From UBA1189 sp964570685 (lineage in GTDB: Bacteria; Bacteroidota; Bacteroidia; Bacteroidales; Bacteroidaceae): DNA of 48,608 nucleotides. A model generated the notes under the pieces. It was not told the origin of the DNA. It ran no database searches and worked only from the letters and a program-made list of their open reading frames with translations. The stretch lies in the NCBI GenBank assembly GCA_964570685.1, contig CAZMZC010000022.1:1-48608 (forward strand), given 5' to 3'. This document shows positions 1 through 8,059 of the stretch, in pieces; position 1 is the first letter of the stretch; each line of letters starts with the position of its first letter. A program made the position numbers and the translations under genes.

Positions 1-268
1 GAAAGCAATGATATACAACGGCTCGGAGTTCTACGTGTCAAAGCACTACGACATCGACCCCATCATTGACCGTGTGGGCGGTGGCGACTCGTTCTCGGGT
101 GGTGTCATCCACGGACTCCTCACCAAGGCTACTCAGGGCGAAGCTCTCGAGTTTGCCGTTGCGGCTTCGGCCCTCAAACACACTATCCCCGGCGACTTCA
201 ATATGGTATCTGCCGAGGAAGTAGAGGCTTTGGCTGGTGGTGATGCCAGTGGACGTGTACAACGATAA
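1..268 (+). CDS. kdgK: 2-keto-3-deoxygluconate kinase, C-terminal part (PfkB family)
   Basis: The gene is cut by the window start; the frame is open from base 2 and ends at 268. The visible part carries the second PfkB signature, DRVGGGDSFSGG, whose Asp (GGGD) is the catalytic base of ribokinase-like sugar kinases. The family phosphorylates sugars with ATP. The more specific call, phosphorylation of 2-keto-3-deoxygluconate to KDPG in the cytoplasm, rests on the neighbour: the KDPG aldolase gene starts only 14 bp downstream on the same strand, an arrangement typical of uronate (pectin) catabolic operons. The N-terminal sugar-binding half is not visible, so another PfkB substrate cannot be excluded. 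Confidence 0.82.
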   Translation, partial: KAMIYNGSEFYVSKHYDIDPIIDRVGGGDSFSGGVIHGLLTKATQGEALEFAVAASALKHTIPGDFNMVSAEEVEALAGGDASGRVQR

Positions 269-282
269 ACAGATTCTAAGAT

Positions 283-954
283 ATGGCAAGATTCAATAAG
301 ATGCAAGTGCTCTCAGTGATGAAGAGCACGGGTATGGTCCCCGTCTTCTATCACAATGACGTGGAGACCGCCAAGCAGGTTGTCAAAGCCTGCTATGAAG
401 GAGGTGTGCGTGCCTTCGAGTTTACCAACCGTGGCGACTTTGCCCACGAGGTATTCGGCGAGCTCAACAAGTGGGTAGCCCGCGAGTGCCCCGAGATGGT
501 GATGGGCGTAGGCTCAATTGTTGACCCTGCTACTGCTGCTTTGTATATCCAGTTGGGTGCCAACTTCATCGTTGGCCCGCTCTTCAACCCCGAGGTGGCA
601 AAGGTTTGCAATCGCCGTCTTATCCCCTACACACCTGGTTGTGGCTCAGTGAGTGAGATTGGTTTCGCTCAGGAGTGTGGATGCGACCTCTGCAAAGTGT
701 TCCCTGCTGGCAATGTGGGTGGTCCCTCATTCGTGAAGAATGTGAAGGCTCCTATGCCTTGGTCAATGCTGATGGTTACGGGCGGCGTAGAACCCACCAA
801 GGAGAACCTTACCGCTTGGATCAAGGCTGGCGTTACTTGCGTAGGTATGGGTAGCAACCTCTTCCCCAAGGATGTGGTAGCTGCTAAGGACTTGGCATGG
901 ATTAGCGCCAAGTGTCAAGAGGCTTTCGGCTATATCGCCGAGGCTCGCGGATAA
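283..954 (+). CDS. eda: KDPG / 4-hydroxy-2-oxoglutarate aldolase
   Basis: A 223-residue class I aldolase of the KDPG family, close to the usual 210-220 residues. It cleaves 2-keto-3-deoxy-6-phosphogluconate to pyruvate and glyceraldehyde 3-phosphate, the last step of uronate degradation. The active-site Lys that forms the Schiff base lies in DLCKVFPAG (about K138). The acid/base Glu and phosphate-region Arg lie in FEFTNRG (E46, R50), and the glycine-rich MVTGGVEP is also present. The start is ATG with the KdgK-like gene ending 14 bp upstream, so the two genes are probably co-transcribed. The protein is soluble with no signal peptide. Confidence 0.93.
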   Translation: MARFNKMQVLSVMKSTGMVPVFYHNDVETAKQVVKACYEGGVRAFEFTNRGDFAHEVFGELNKWVARECPEMVMGVGSIVDPATAALYIQLGANFIVGPLFNPEVAKVCNRRLIPYTPGCGSVSEIGFAQECGCDLCKVFPAGNVGGPSFVKNVKAPMPWSMLMVTGGVEPTKENLTAWIKAGVTCVGMGSNLFPKDVVAAKDLAWISAKCQEAFGYIAEARG

Positions 955-1077
955 AGGGCTGCCTCATTCAATATAGGTGACTGTCCCCCTTATCACTAAG
1001 AAGGACAGCCGGTAGATTGAATGATTAAGAAAAAGTTATTTATGTAAGGTAGCTGCTCTGTGCTGTTGCTCGGTATT

Positions 1078-1124
1078 ATAACACCAGCAGTTGGCGAAAG
1101 GTTCAGCTGTCGGTGTTATTTTTT
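1078..1124 (+). terminator. Probable terminator of the kdgK-eda operon
   Basis: ATAACACC (1078-1085) is the reverse complement of GGTGTTAT (1112-1119), with a 26-nt loop that has further partial pairing, and a run of Ts follows immediately (1119-1124). It lies about 120 bp after the eda stop codon. The long loop makes it weaker than a classic terminator. Confidence 0.5.
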
Positions 1125-1196
1125 GTATAGAATCTGCCCAGAGGAAAATCCTATAGACTAACTACGGTATTTCTCAATGTTTTTATAAAAACGCAA

Positions 1197-1221
1197 ATGC
1201 CTTGGTGGGGAGCCAAGGCAT
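1197..1221 (-). terminator. Hairpin, probable terminator of the minus-strand operon
   Basis: ATGCCTTGG (1197-1205) pairs perfectly with CCAAGGCAT (1213-1221) around a 7-nt loop. Read on the minus strand it is followed by a T-rich stretch (TTTGCGTTTTTAT). It lies downstream of the nuclease gene that ends at 1378. Confidence 0.55.
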
Positions 1222-1377
1222 CTGTTTAGGCAGCGGACGCTTCCGCTTCGTCTTTAGTCGACTTTCACAAGCAGGCTACGACTATGAAATCTATTTACTA
1301 TGAAAAACACATGCATAGAACACTGCCTGCCGATGTTTTGTTCGGTCGAATATCGTTGTTTTTTTTGTCGTCGTACA

Positions 1378-4269
1378 CTACATATAGTTGTTTTCTATCG
1401 TGCGCTTGCATAGCGAGAGTAGCTTACAGTATTTACAAGCTTCTTTGTTCTCTGCTGCGGTGTAGGGGGTGTCGCTATTGAATATCTCATCGATGGTGTG
1501 TGTGAGCAGTGTGCCAAACTCTTCGTTGTATACGTTGAAGTCGACTACAGGAGAGCCGTTGACGATAATGTCCGGCTCTATGTCTTTCGATGTGTTGCGT
1601 ACGAATAGAAGCGAAGGAGCTATCTGAGGGTAGTCGTGCTGTAGCAGGTGGGCATAGTAGAAGGCCTGGAATACATAGCCGTCGCGCGACTTCACTCTAT
1701 CGAAGAGGTCGCTAACGGTGCTGACCGTCTTTTGCTTGCCGCCTGTCTTATAATCGATGATACGGGTGATACCCTCTTTGCTGTCAATGCGGTCGACTTT
1801 TCCGCCAAGCAGTATGGGGAGCTCCTTCCCGTGGCTCGCTATGGTGATAGGGTGGTGTATGGTGACCTCGCTGCCTATATATATGAAAGGTGCGCGTTTC
1901 TCATCCATACGTAGCAACTGTATCAGATAGCTGGTGATAGCTTTTTGTACGATATACTGTGTACCGTTGAAGGGGAGTGGCTCACCCTTTTCCGTGTGGA
2001 AGAATTCCTGTCGGAAAGCTTCGTTGACCAATGCTTCTATGGCAATTTCATTGCTATACAGTGCCTGCACTTCCGATGCCCGTATGATGTCGCCCCGCTC
2101 GGTAAGTTGTTCATAGGCGAGTTCGGCGCTCTTGTGGAAGATACTTCCAAAATGCGATACATCGACATCGCCTTGCTGCTCTTGGGGTGGGACAAGGCCT
2201 TCGACGTGCTTGAGGTAGAACTTGAGCCTGCAGTCCAGCCAATCGTTGATGGCCGATGGTGATAGCTTATAGTTCTTTTTCTTTGCCGGGTCGTAGGCAA
2301 AGTGGCTCTGTAGCTTATGGAGGGTGAGGGGTGTTTGCTCTATGCAAATGTCGGCATGTTGGCTTGGCTGTGAGGCAGCCTGTATGGATTGTGCCGTGAG
2401 TTTGCCTGGAAACTCTACTTGCAGCTGCATCACGTAGCGCGAGGGCTCCTGCCTGTTCATACCGTCGGTGCCGTCGTTGTACACGATGGTCACCTGTTCG
2501 GCACGTTGAATCATGCGGTAGAAGTAGTAGGCATATACTGCATTCTGTCGCTGTATGGTGGTCATGCCAAAAGCTTCGCGCAGATTGTAGGGAATGAATG
2601 AGGCTTCGTTAGAACTCTTGGGTAGTTTGCCTTCGTTGGTCGATAGCAGTATGATATTGCGGAAGTCGAGGTTACGTGTCTCAAGCACTCCCATAACCTG
2701 GAGTCCTATGGCAGGCTCTCCGTGGAATGGGATACTGTTCTGTTTCATCACTCGCTGCATAAGGCGGACGAGGGTGCGCGGCTTTACCTTCAGCGTATGG
2801 TCTGAAAACATTGAACGGAAACTGGACGTCAGCTGATGGATTCGGAATAGAGCCTCTTCGTATAGCTGGGTGTAGATGTCTTCGTTGGGGGCTTTGGCTT
2901 GGGTATTCTTATGTGAGAAGAGCTGTCCGATGCTGTCAATCAGCGTGCTCAGCGTTTCCAGTAACGACAGGTTGTCTTCATGGTGAACGAACAGTGCACC
3001 CAGCGTGGGGTGTGTCATCAGTGTGTTTGCAGGAAACAGCTGTCTGTTTGTCTGCTGCAATGCTTCGATCCAGCTGCTTGCTTCGGGGTATAGCTGGTTA
3101 ATGTATGGATGTGTGAGCAGCAGTCTTACCTCTTCGGCTTTGTATAGCGATTTCTCTTCGTCGTATCCACGGGTATGCAGGTTGAGATAATTGTTGACCA
3201 ACGTATATATGGGTGTCTGCGTGAGTTTGAATCCCATTGTGACATTGACATTTCTGACGTGGTCTGCGGGGAGGGCGTGGAGTACTGGCAGAGCCATGTC
3301 TTCATTGCAGAGTATCACCGCGGTTTCCTTCTCATGCTGGGTGTTGTGATACGTTGACAGCCAATCATACAGATACCGTGCCTGGGCGTTGTCGGTAGGA
3401 GCACTTATGTAGCTGATTTCGGGTAGGTGGCTTAGATTGTCGAACAACAGTGCGTCGTCTGGCAAAGCATTGCCAAAGCGTGCAATGTTCTCCCGGACAA
3501 ACAAGCCTGCCTCATGGTGCGGATTGTCATAATAGTAGTGGTCGTAGTCCCAATAGAACAGCGCCTTGTTGCACTCTTTCAGTTTATGGAAAAGTTGTAG
3601 TTCCACTTGGTTGAGCACGTTGAACCCTACGAACACGTAATGGTCAAATGTCAGCAGGTCAGCATTGAAGTTCTCTATGGCATCGCGAAACATCATGCCC
3701 TCATAGGCCAGTCCGCTGGACTGCAACTGCTGTCGCAGTTCGTGGTAGATGGTCCCCATCACTTGCCATAGCTCTATGAAGCGGTCTTTGAGCTCGGTAC
3801 GCTGCTCCTCGCTACGGAAGCCGGCAAAGAAACGTTCGAGCACCTCCTTCTGCTCCTCGGTAAGGAACTCAAACTGACTGTTGAAGGCTTTCACGTCGGC
3901 CAAGTTGACGAAGAGGCTGTCGGCCTCTACCATGTTCTTGTCGATGTCGTCAAAATCGGCCAGCATCAGTTCGCCCCAATAGTAGAAGTCGTCAAGCGGT
4001 TCTGTACGTCGGGTACACTTGTTGAATATCTGGTGCAGCAGACAAACTTGCCGGATGGGCTCCTCGATGCGCAGCGAAGATAGCTGCCCGAAGAGATCGC
4101 TGATAGTGATATAGGCTGGTGCCCAAAGCGGACACCCTGCACATTCAAGCAGGTATTGGTTGAAGAACAGCCCTGCACGTTTGCCGGGAAAGACGATAGC
4201 TGTACGGCTCAGATTGTCGCCAAATTTACTATATATATCTTCGGCTACGGCTTTAAGGAAAGGAGTCAT
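1378..4269 (-). CDS. PD-(D/E)XK nuclease, AddB-like Fe-S exonuclease subunit
   Basis: A 963-residue protein resembling the AddB side of AddAB helicase-nucleases, which process double-strand DNA ends for recombination. The N-terminus has a FPGKRAGLFF stretch in place of a full Walker A motif. A helicase-like segment contains LLSTNEGKLP. The C-terminal nuclease domain shows GGKVDRID and IIDYKTG (about D839 and K841), the D...DxK core of RecB-type nucleases. The last part has Cys in a C-x2-C-x5-C pattern (about C945, C948, C954). With an upstream Cys in WLDCRLKFYL this matches the four-Cys [4Fe-4S] arrangement of AddB nucleases. No AddA partner is in the window. It starts 27 bp after the barrel gene and is last in its operon. 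Confidence 0.85.
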   Translation of the reverse strand: MTPFLKAVAEDIYSKFGDNLSRTAIVFPGKRAGLFFNQYLLECAGCPLWAPAYITISDLFGQLSSLRIEEPIRQVCLLHQIFNKCTRRTEPLDDFYYWGELMLADFDDIDKNMVEADSLFVNLADVKAFNSQFEFLTEEQKEVLERFFAGFRSEEQRTELKDRFIELWQVMGTIYHELRQQLQSSGLAYEGMMFRDAIENFNADLLTFDHYVFVGFNVLNQVELQLFHKLKECNKALFYWDYDHYYYDNPHHEAGLFVRENIARFGNALPDDALLFDNLSHLPEISYISAPTDNAQARYLYDWLSTYHNTQHEKETAVILCNEDMALPVLHALPADHVRNVNVTMGFKLTQTPIYTLVNNYLNLHTRGYDEEKSLYKAEEVRLLLTHPYINQLYPEASSWIEALQQTNRQLFPANTLMTHPTLGALFVHHEDNLSLLETLSTLIDSIGQLFSHKNTQAKAPNEDIYTQLYEEALFRIHQLTSSFRSMFSDHTLKVKPRTLVRLMQRVMKQNSIPFHGEPAIGLQVMGVLETRNLDFRNIILLSTNEGKLPKSSNEASFIPYNLREAFGMTTIQRQNAVYAYYFYRMIQRAEQVTIVYNDGTDGMNRQEPSRYVMQLQVEFPGKLTAQSIQAASQPSQHADICIEQTPLTLHKLQSHFAYDPAKKKNYKLSPSAINDWLDCRLKFYLKHVEGLVPPQEQQGDVDVSHFGSIFHKSAELAYEQLTERGDIIRASEVQALYSNEIAIEALVNEAFRQEFFHTEKGEPLPFNGTQYIVQKAITSYLIQLLRMDEKRAPFIYIGSEVTIHHPITIASHGKELPILLGGKVDRIDSKEGITRIIDYKTGGKQKTVSTVSDLFDRVKSRDGYVFQAFYYAHLLQHDYPQIAPSLLFVRNTSKDIEPDIIVNGSPVVDFNVYNEEFGTLLTHTIDEIFNSDTPYTAAENKEACKYCKLLSLCKRTIENNYM

Positions 4270-4296
4270 ATCGTGTAGTTGTCGGATGAGGAGAGG

Positions 4297-4998
4297 TTAT
4301 AGAATGAAACCGATGGAAAAACTTAGCACATTCTTTCGACGGTCAAACACTATGCCACCATTGTTTATGTCGTTGTTGTTGTCTGTGGCCTCAATGCCTT
4401 GTGATATATTGTGCAAACCATATTCTAAGGAGAAATCAAAGAATACGCGACTGATGTTTATTCCTACTCCGAACATTATGCTGAAGTTGATGGGGTAAAT
4501 GCTTTCCCTGATATGCTTATAGGGGAAGTTATCGAAAGTATGCTTGCTGTAGTCGGTATGAACGAACTTGGCTTTCGGACCTATATAGAACGACATGCCG
4601 TACGGTCCCTCTTTCATTATGTGGTAGCCGTAGTACAAGGGTATCTCTATGCCATTGATTTTGGTACTGATGACAGATTGCATCGTTTTGTTGGCCGATG
4701 GGTCCCATTGCTCGGTAGGGAAATAGATGGAATAGTTGCTGATGTTGTAGCTTACTTCCGTCTGTAAATAGTGTTTTTTGATGTTGAAGCGTGCGAAGGC
4801 TGTGAAGAACGAGCTAATCTCCGATTTGGCTGTATAGCTATTGATGGGCAGGGTGTTTACTCGCAGGTCAATGATGTCGTAAATTGTAGAACTGAATCCA
4901 GCCTTTACTCCGTAGTTGACCAGCGATTCTTTCCTTGGCTGGGCATATGTCATGGCACAGCATAGGATGGCTAGTATGACTGCCTCTTGCCGCTTCAT
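4297..4998 (-). CDS. Outer-membrane beta-barrel protein (porin-like)
   Basis: A 233-residue secreted protein. The chosen ATG at 4998 gives a clear signal peptide (MKRQEAVILAILCCAMTYAQ); an in-frame start further upstream would put a charged stretch before it. The mature part has alternating polar and hydrophobic residues, many aromatics, and ends in FSIGFIL, a C-terminal beta-strand ending in a hydrophobic residue as in small outer-membrane barrels of Bacteroidetes. No enzyme motif is seen. The start codon overlaps the stop of the flavin reductase gene by 4 bp (ATGA), so translation is probably coupled. The function is unknown; the call is by composition and pattern only. Confidence 0.7.
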   Translation of the reverse strand: MKRQEAVILAILCCAMTYAQPRKESLVNYGVKAGFSSTIYDIIDLRVNTLPINSYTAKSEISSFFTAFARFNIKKHYLQTEVSYNISNYSIYFPTEQWDPSANKTMQSVISTKINGIEIPLYYGYHIMKEGPYGMSFYIGPKAKFVHTDYSKHTFDNFPYKHIRESIYPINFSIMFGVGINISRVFFDFSLEYGLHNISQGIEATDNNNDINNGGIVFDRRKNVLSFSIGFIL

Positions 4999-5573
4999 CG
5001 TTTGTCTTTTTTCTTCTTTTCTACGGACCAACCGAATTTCCCTATCTTCTCGCCCAGGTGGTAGTATCCGCCGTGAAGATATACAAGTGGGTCGCTGTCG
5101 GCCAGTTCGAACTTGCCGGTCTCCTTATCTATATATTTGTTGTCGGCAATGACGTTGACCACCTCGGCTATGTACATCTCGTGCGACCCCAGCGATACAA
5201 TCTCCTTCACGCGGCACTCGATGCTCAGGGGAGCCTCCTCGATGATGGGGGCCTTCACGATGGCCGCTTTGCCGGGCGTGAGCCCCATCTCGTGGAATTT
5301 GTTGTAGTCGCGGCCTGAGCGCACACCACACCAGTCGGTAGCGTAGGCGGTGGAGGCATCGGTGAGGTTGATGACAAACTCCATATGGCGTTTGATGATG
5401 TCGGCCGAGTGGCGCTCGGGACGTACGGAGATATAGCACATGGGCGGGTTGGTGCAGATGGTGCCCGTCCATGCTATAGTGATGATGTTGTATTCCTCCT
5501 CGCACGTGCCGCAAGTAACCATCACAGCTGGCAGGGGATAAATCATCGTACCCGGTTTCCAGTTTACTTTCAT
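4995..5573 (-). CDS. Flavin reductase-like FMN-binding protein
   Basis: A 192-residue protein of the flavin reductase-like family, which binds FMN and often reduces flavin with NAD(P)H. The start MKVNWKPGTMIYPLPAVMVT is the usual beginning of these proteins; the frame is open further upstream but runs into a repeat region. Recognisable stretches are NIITIAWTGTIC, PPMCYISVRPERHS and FVINLTDAS. It lies 190 bp downstream of pyrI, the spacer being filled by repeats, and overlaps the next gene by 4 bp. The physiological substrate cannot be told from sequence. Confidence 0.85.
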   Translation of the reverse strand: MKVNWKPGTMIYPLPAVMVTCGTCEEEYNIITIAWTGTICTNPPMCYISVRPERHSADIIKRHMEFVINLTDASTAYATDWCGVRSGRDYNKFHEMGLTPGKAAIVKAPIIEEAPLSIECRVKEIVSLGSHEMYIAEVVNVIADNKYIDKETGKFELADSDPLVYLHGGYYHLGEKIGKFGWSVEKKKKDKR

Positions 5574-5586
5574 TGTTTTGTTTATT

Positions 5587-5759
5587 GTCAACGGACAACA
5601 GACAACGGACAATGCTTGCGCTTGACTTGTCCAAGAATACTTGCGCTTGACTTGTTCAAGAATGCTTGCGCTTGGCTTGTCCAAGAATGGTCAAGACAGC
5701 CTTCGGCTGTATTGATAATAACCATCCGGCAGGCAGACTGTAGACTGTTGTCCGTTGAC
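5587..5759. repeat. 25-bp tandem repeat (3 copies) inside a 15-bp inverted repeat
   Basis: Three adjacent 25-bp units begin at 5615, 5640 and 5665 (each starts CTTGCGCTTG and contains CAAGAAT), with only one to three base changes between them. They sit between GTCAACGGACAACAG (5587-5601) and its exact reverse complement CTGTTGTCCGTTGAC (5745-5759). The element fills most of the spacer between pyrI and the flavin reductase gene. The left arm is itself followed by a second partial copy (GACAACGGACAAT). Confidence 0.85.
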
Positions 5760-5763
5760 TATT

Positions 5764-6225
5764 TTAAACCAGTTTCACCTCGCTTTTGTTCTGTTCCTTT
5801 TCGCAATAATGGCATTTGAGTGTGCCCGTCTTCTTGTCTACTACATGGAAGTATGTAGACATGGGTTCGTTGTTGGTGATACACTTAGGATTGCCACAGC
5901 GCACTATTCCGCGCAGCTCGTCGGGGATGATGACCTCTTTTTTCTCCACCACGTCAAAATCGCGGATGATGTTGAGTACCACGTTGGGGGCCACTATGGA
6001 GAGGCGGCTTATCTCCTCATCGGAGAAATACTTGTCGGCCACTTTGATAATGCCTTTCTTGCCCAGTTTCTTGCTGTGCAGGTTGTAGCCGATGGTGACG
6101 CTTGAACCCAGTTTCTCCAGTTCGAGCAGTGAGGCGATAGTGAATACAAGTTCCGAGGGGATATGGTCGATAACGGTGCCATTCTCGAGGGCGGCAACCA
6201 GCAATTCTGTTTTATTGTTTTTCAT
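5764..6225 (-). CDS. pyrI: Aspartate carbamoyltransferase regulatory subunit
   Basis: A 153-residue protein, the same length as the E. coli regulatory chain. It binds nucleotide effectors in its N-terminal domain and holds the catalytic trimers together through a zinc domain, controlling the first committed step of pyrimidine synthesis. Zinc ligands are visible as C-x4-C and C-x2-C (C110, C115, C138, C141). The start MKNNKTELLVAAL is chosen because its length fits the family; the open frame extends 15 codons upstream into pyrB. It begins 23 bp after the pyrB stop, so pyrB and pyrI form one unit. Confidence 0.96.
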   Translation of the reverse strand: MKNNKTELLVAALENGTVIDHIPSELVFTIASLLELEKLGSSVTIGYNLHSKKLGKKGIIKVADKYFSDEEISRLSIVAPNVVLNIIRDFDVVEKKEVIIPDELRGIVRCGNPKCITNNEPMSTYFHVVDKKTGTLKCHYCEKEQNKSEVKLV

Positions 6226-6248
6226 AACTTGTCTTTTCTTATTGTCCG

Positions 6249-7160
6249 TTATACCTCTATTCCCAAACAATCGCAGATGAGTGCTTCGCGCACATACAGT
6301 CCGTTCTTGGCCTGTTGGAAATAGTATGCCTTGGGACTTTCGTCCACGTCGGTAGCAATCTCGTTCACGCGGGGTAGGGGATGCAGTATGCGGAGGTTGT
6401 CGCGTGTACCCTGCAGCATATCGGCCTTGAGGATATACACGTCCTTCACGCGCTCATACTCCATGAGGTCGGTGAATCGCTCGCGCTGTACACGTGTCAT
6501 ATAGAGGATGTCGGCATCGGCTATCACCTCCTCGGTAAAGTCGGTATGCTCCACGTATTTGATGCCGTGCTCCTTGCAGTAGAGTTTGTACTCGTTGGGC
6601 ATGGCCAGTTCCTTGGGTGCGATGAAGTGGAACTGCGGGTTGAAGTGGCGCATGGCCATCAGTAGCGAGTGCACCGTGCGGCCATACTTGAGGTCGCCCA
6701 CGAGGTAGATGTTGAGATTCTCCAGTGTGCCCTGTGTCTTGTAGATGGAGTAGAGGTCGAGCATCGTTTGCGAGGGGTGTTGGTTGGCGCCGTCTCCTGC
6801 ATTGATGATGGGCACGGGCGACACCTCGCTGGCATAGCGTGCGGCACCTTCGAGGTGGTGGCGCATCACGATGAGGTCGGCATAGTTGCTTACCATCATG
6901 ATGGTGTCCTTCAGGCTCTCACCCTTCGATGAGCTTGATGTGGCGGCATCGCTGAATCCGATAACGCGTCCACCCAGACGGTTTACGGCCGTCTCGAAGG
7001 AGAGGCGCGTACGTGTCGATGGCTCAAAGAACAGGGTGGCGATGACGCGTCCGTCCAGTGTCTTGCGGTTGGGCATCGCTTCAAATCGGCTGGCGGCCTC
7101 GAGCAGACTCATGATCTTCTCTTTGCTGAGGTCGGCAATGGTTACAAAACTCTTTGTCAT
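6249..7160 (-). CDS. pyrB: Aspartate carbamoyltransferase catalytic subunit
   Basis: A 303-residue catalytic chain that joins carbamoyl phosphate and aspartate to N-carbamoyl aspartate in de novo pyrimidine synthesis. The carbamoyl-phosphate loop is FFEPSTRTRLSFE (S48-T-R-T-R52). HHLEG, the HPSQ motif (about H128) and HPLPRVNEI near the C-terminus are all intact. The gene sits 42 bp after trmD and 23 bp before pyrI on the same strand, consistent with a trmD-pyrB-pyrI transcript. No attenuator or leader peptide like that of enteric pyrBI was seen in the short trmD-pyrB gap. Confidence 0.97.
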   Translation of the reverse strand: MTKSFVTIADLSKEKIMSLLEAASRFEAMPNRKTLDGRVIATLFFEPSTRTRLSFETAVNRLGGRVIGFSDAATSSSSKGESLKDTIMMVSNYADLIVMRHHLEGAARYASEVSPVPIINAGDGANQHPSQTMLDLYSIYKTQGTLENLNIYLVGDLKYGRTVHSLLMAMRHFNPQFHFIAPKELAMPNEYKLYCKEHGIKYVEHTDFTEEVIADADILYMTRVQRERFTDLMEYERVKDVYILKADMLQGTRDNLRILHPLPRVNEIATDVDESPKAYYFQQAKNGLYVREALICDCLGIEV

Positions 7161-7202
7161 AGTATTCTTGATTGTAGCAGTTGTAGTCTATATTGGTATT
7201 TG

Positions 7203-7883
7203 TTATTTTTCGTTAAGCAGGTCGGGACGCAGGCGCTTGGTGCGTTCGAGCGATTGTTGGAACTCCCAATCACGTATTTTGGCTTCGTGTCCAGAGAGCA
7301 GCACATCGGGCACGCGCCATCCCTTGTATTCCGCAGGACGGGTATATACGGGAGGTGCCAACAGATTGTCCTGAAAGGAGTCGGAGAGTGCCGACTGCTC
7401 ATCGCTGATGACACCGGGAATGACACGCACCAAGCTGTCGGCCATCACGGCAGCAGCCAACTCGCCGCCTGTGAGCACATAGTCGCCTATGCTCACCTCC
7501 TTTGTTATCAGATGTTCGCGTATGCGGTAGTCGATGCCTTTGAAGTGCCCGCAGAGGATGATGAGGTTTTCACACATCGACATGGTATTGGCCATCTTCT
7601 GGTTCCATTGCTCGCCATCAGGTGTAGTGAAAATCACCTCGTCGTAGTGGCGCTCGCTTTTGAGTTTGGTAATGAGGTTGTCTATAGGTTCTATCTTCAT
7701 CACCATGCCAGCGCAGCCTCCGAAGGGGTAGTCGTCGGTGCGGTGGTGCTTGTCGGTAGTGTAGTCGCGTATGTTGTGTATCACGATGTCGGCCAATCCT
7801 TTTTTCTTGGCACGAGCCATGATTGAGCAGTCAAAGAAACCCTCAATCATCTCAGGCAATACGGTGAGTATATCGATGCGCAT
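7203..7883 (-). CDS. trmD: tRNA (guanine-37-N1)-methyltransferase
   Basis: A 226-residue SPOUT-class enzyme that methylates G37 next to the anticodon using S-adenosylmethionine, preventing frameshifts. Family landmarks are MRIDILTVLPEM at the start, DYPFGGCAGM (51-60), CGHFKGIDYR (111-120) and the knot segment SIGDYVLTGGE (131-141). The length matches bacterial TrmD. It is usually found in a ribosomal operon (rpsP-rimM-trmD-rplS), but here it heads the pyrBI group, as a separate gene with its own promoter-like sequence upstream. Confidence 0.97.
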   Translation of the reverse strand: MRIDILTVLPEMIEGFFDCSIMARAKKKGLADIVIHNIRDYTTDKHHRTDDYPFGGCAGMVMKIEPIDNLITKLKSERHYDEVIFTTPDGEQWNQKMANTMSMCENLIILCGHFKGIDYRIREHLITKEVSIGDYVLTGGELAAAVMADSLVRVIPGVISDEQSALSDSFQDNLLAPPVYTRPAEYKGWRVPDVLLSGHEAKIRDWEFQQSLERTKRLRPDLLNEK

Positions 7884-7906
7884 ATCCTATCTGTTCTTTT
7901 GATACT

Positions 7907-7915
7907 GCAAAGATA
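7907..7915 (-). promoter_or_regulatory. Bacteroidetes -7 element upstream of trmD
   Basis: The minus strand reads TATCTTTGC, matching the TAnnTTTG -7 consensus, about 24 bp before the trmD start codon. No clear TTTG -33 box is seen at 19-20 bp spacing. Confidence 0.5.
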
Positions 7916-7987
7916 CACTTTTTTGTGAGATAAAGAAAAAAGACGATAAAGTTTTGGCCTTTGCTATTTAAATAGGTTCTCCATATG

Positions 7988-8033
7988 GCAGTAGCCCAGC
8001 GTGAGATTTATAATCTTCACCCTGGGCTACTGC
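7988..8033. terminator. Long hairpin between the transporter gene and trmD
   Basis: GCAGTAGCCCAG (7988-7999) pairs perfectly with CTGGGCTACTGC (8022-8033), and the inner part (GTGAGATT / AATCTTCAC) continues the stem with one bulge. It lies just after the transporter gene (minus strand). The following T-tract is poor, so the terminator role is inferred from stem strength and position. Confidence 0.5.
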
Positions 8034-8059
8034 TATACGAAAACTTCAAAAGAAGATTC

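Larger units (their letters stand above)
955..1377. other. Intergenic region between eda and the nuclease gene (convergent)
   Basis: No convincing gene. The genes on both sides point toward this spacer. It holds two hairpins, listed separately: one with a T-tract on the plus strand near 1078-1124, and one at 1197-1221 that would serve the minus strand. A short open frame at 1284-1481 runs into the nuclease gene on the other strand and has no recognisable features. Confidence 0.6.

Noticed and set aside
1284..1481. 65-codon open frame in the eda-nuclease spacer
   Set aside because: It overlaps the end of the nuclease gene on the other strand and is rich in Cys and Ser without any pattern.
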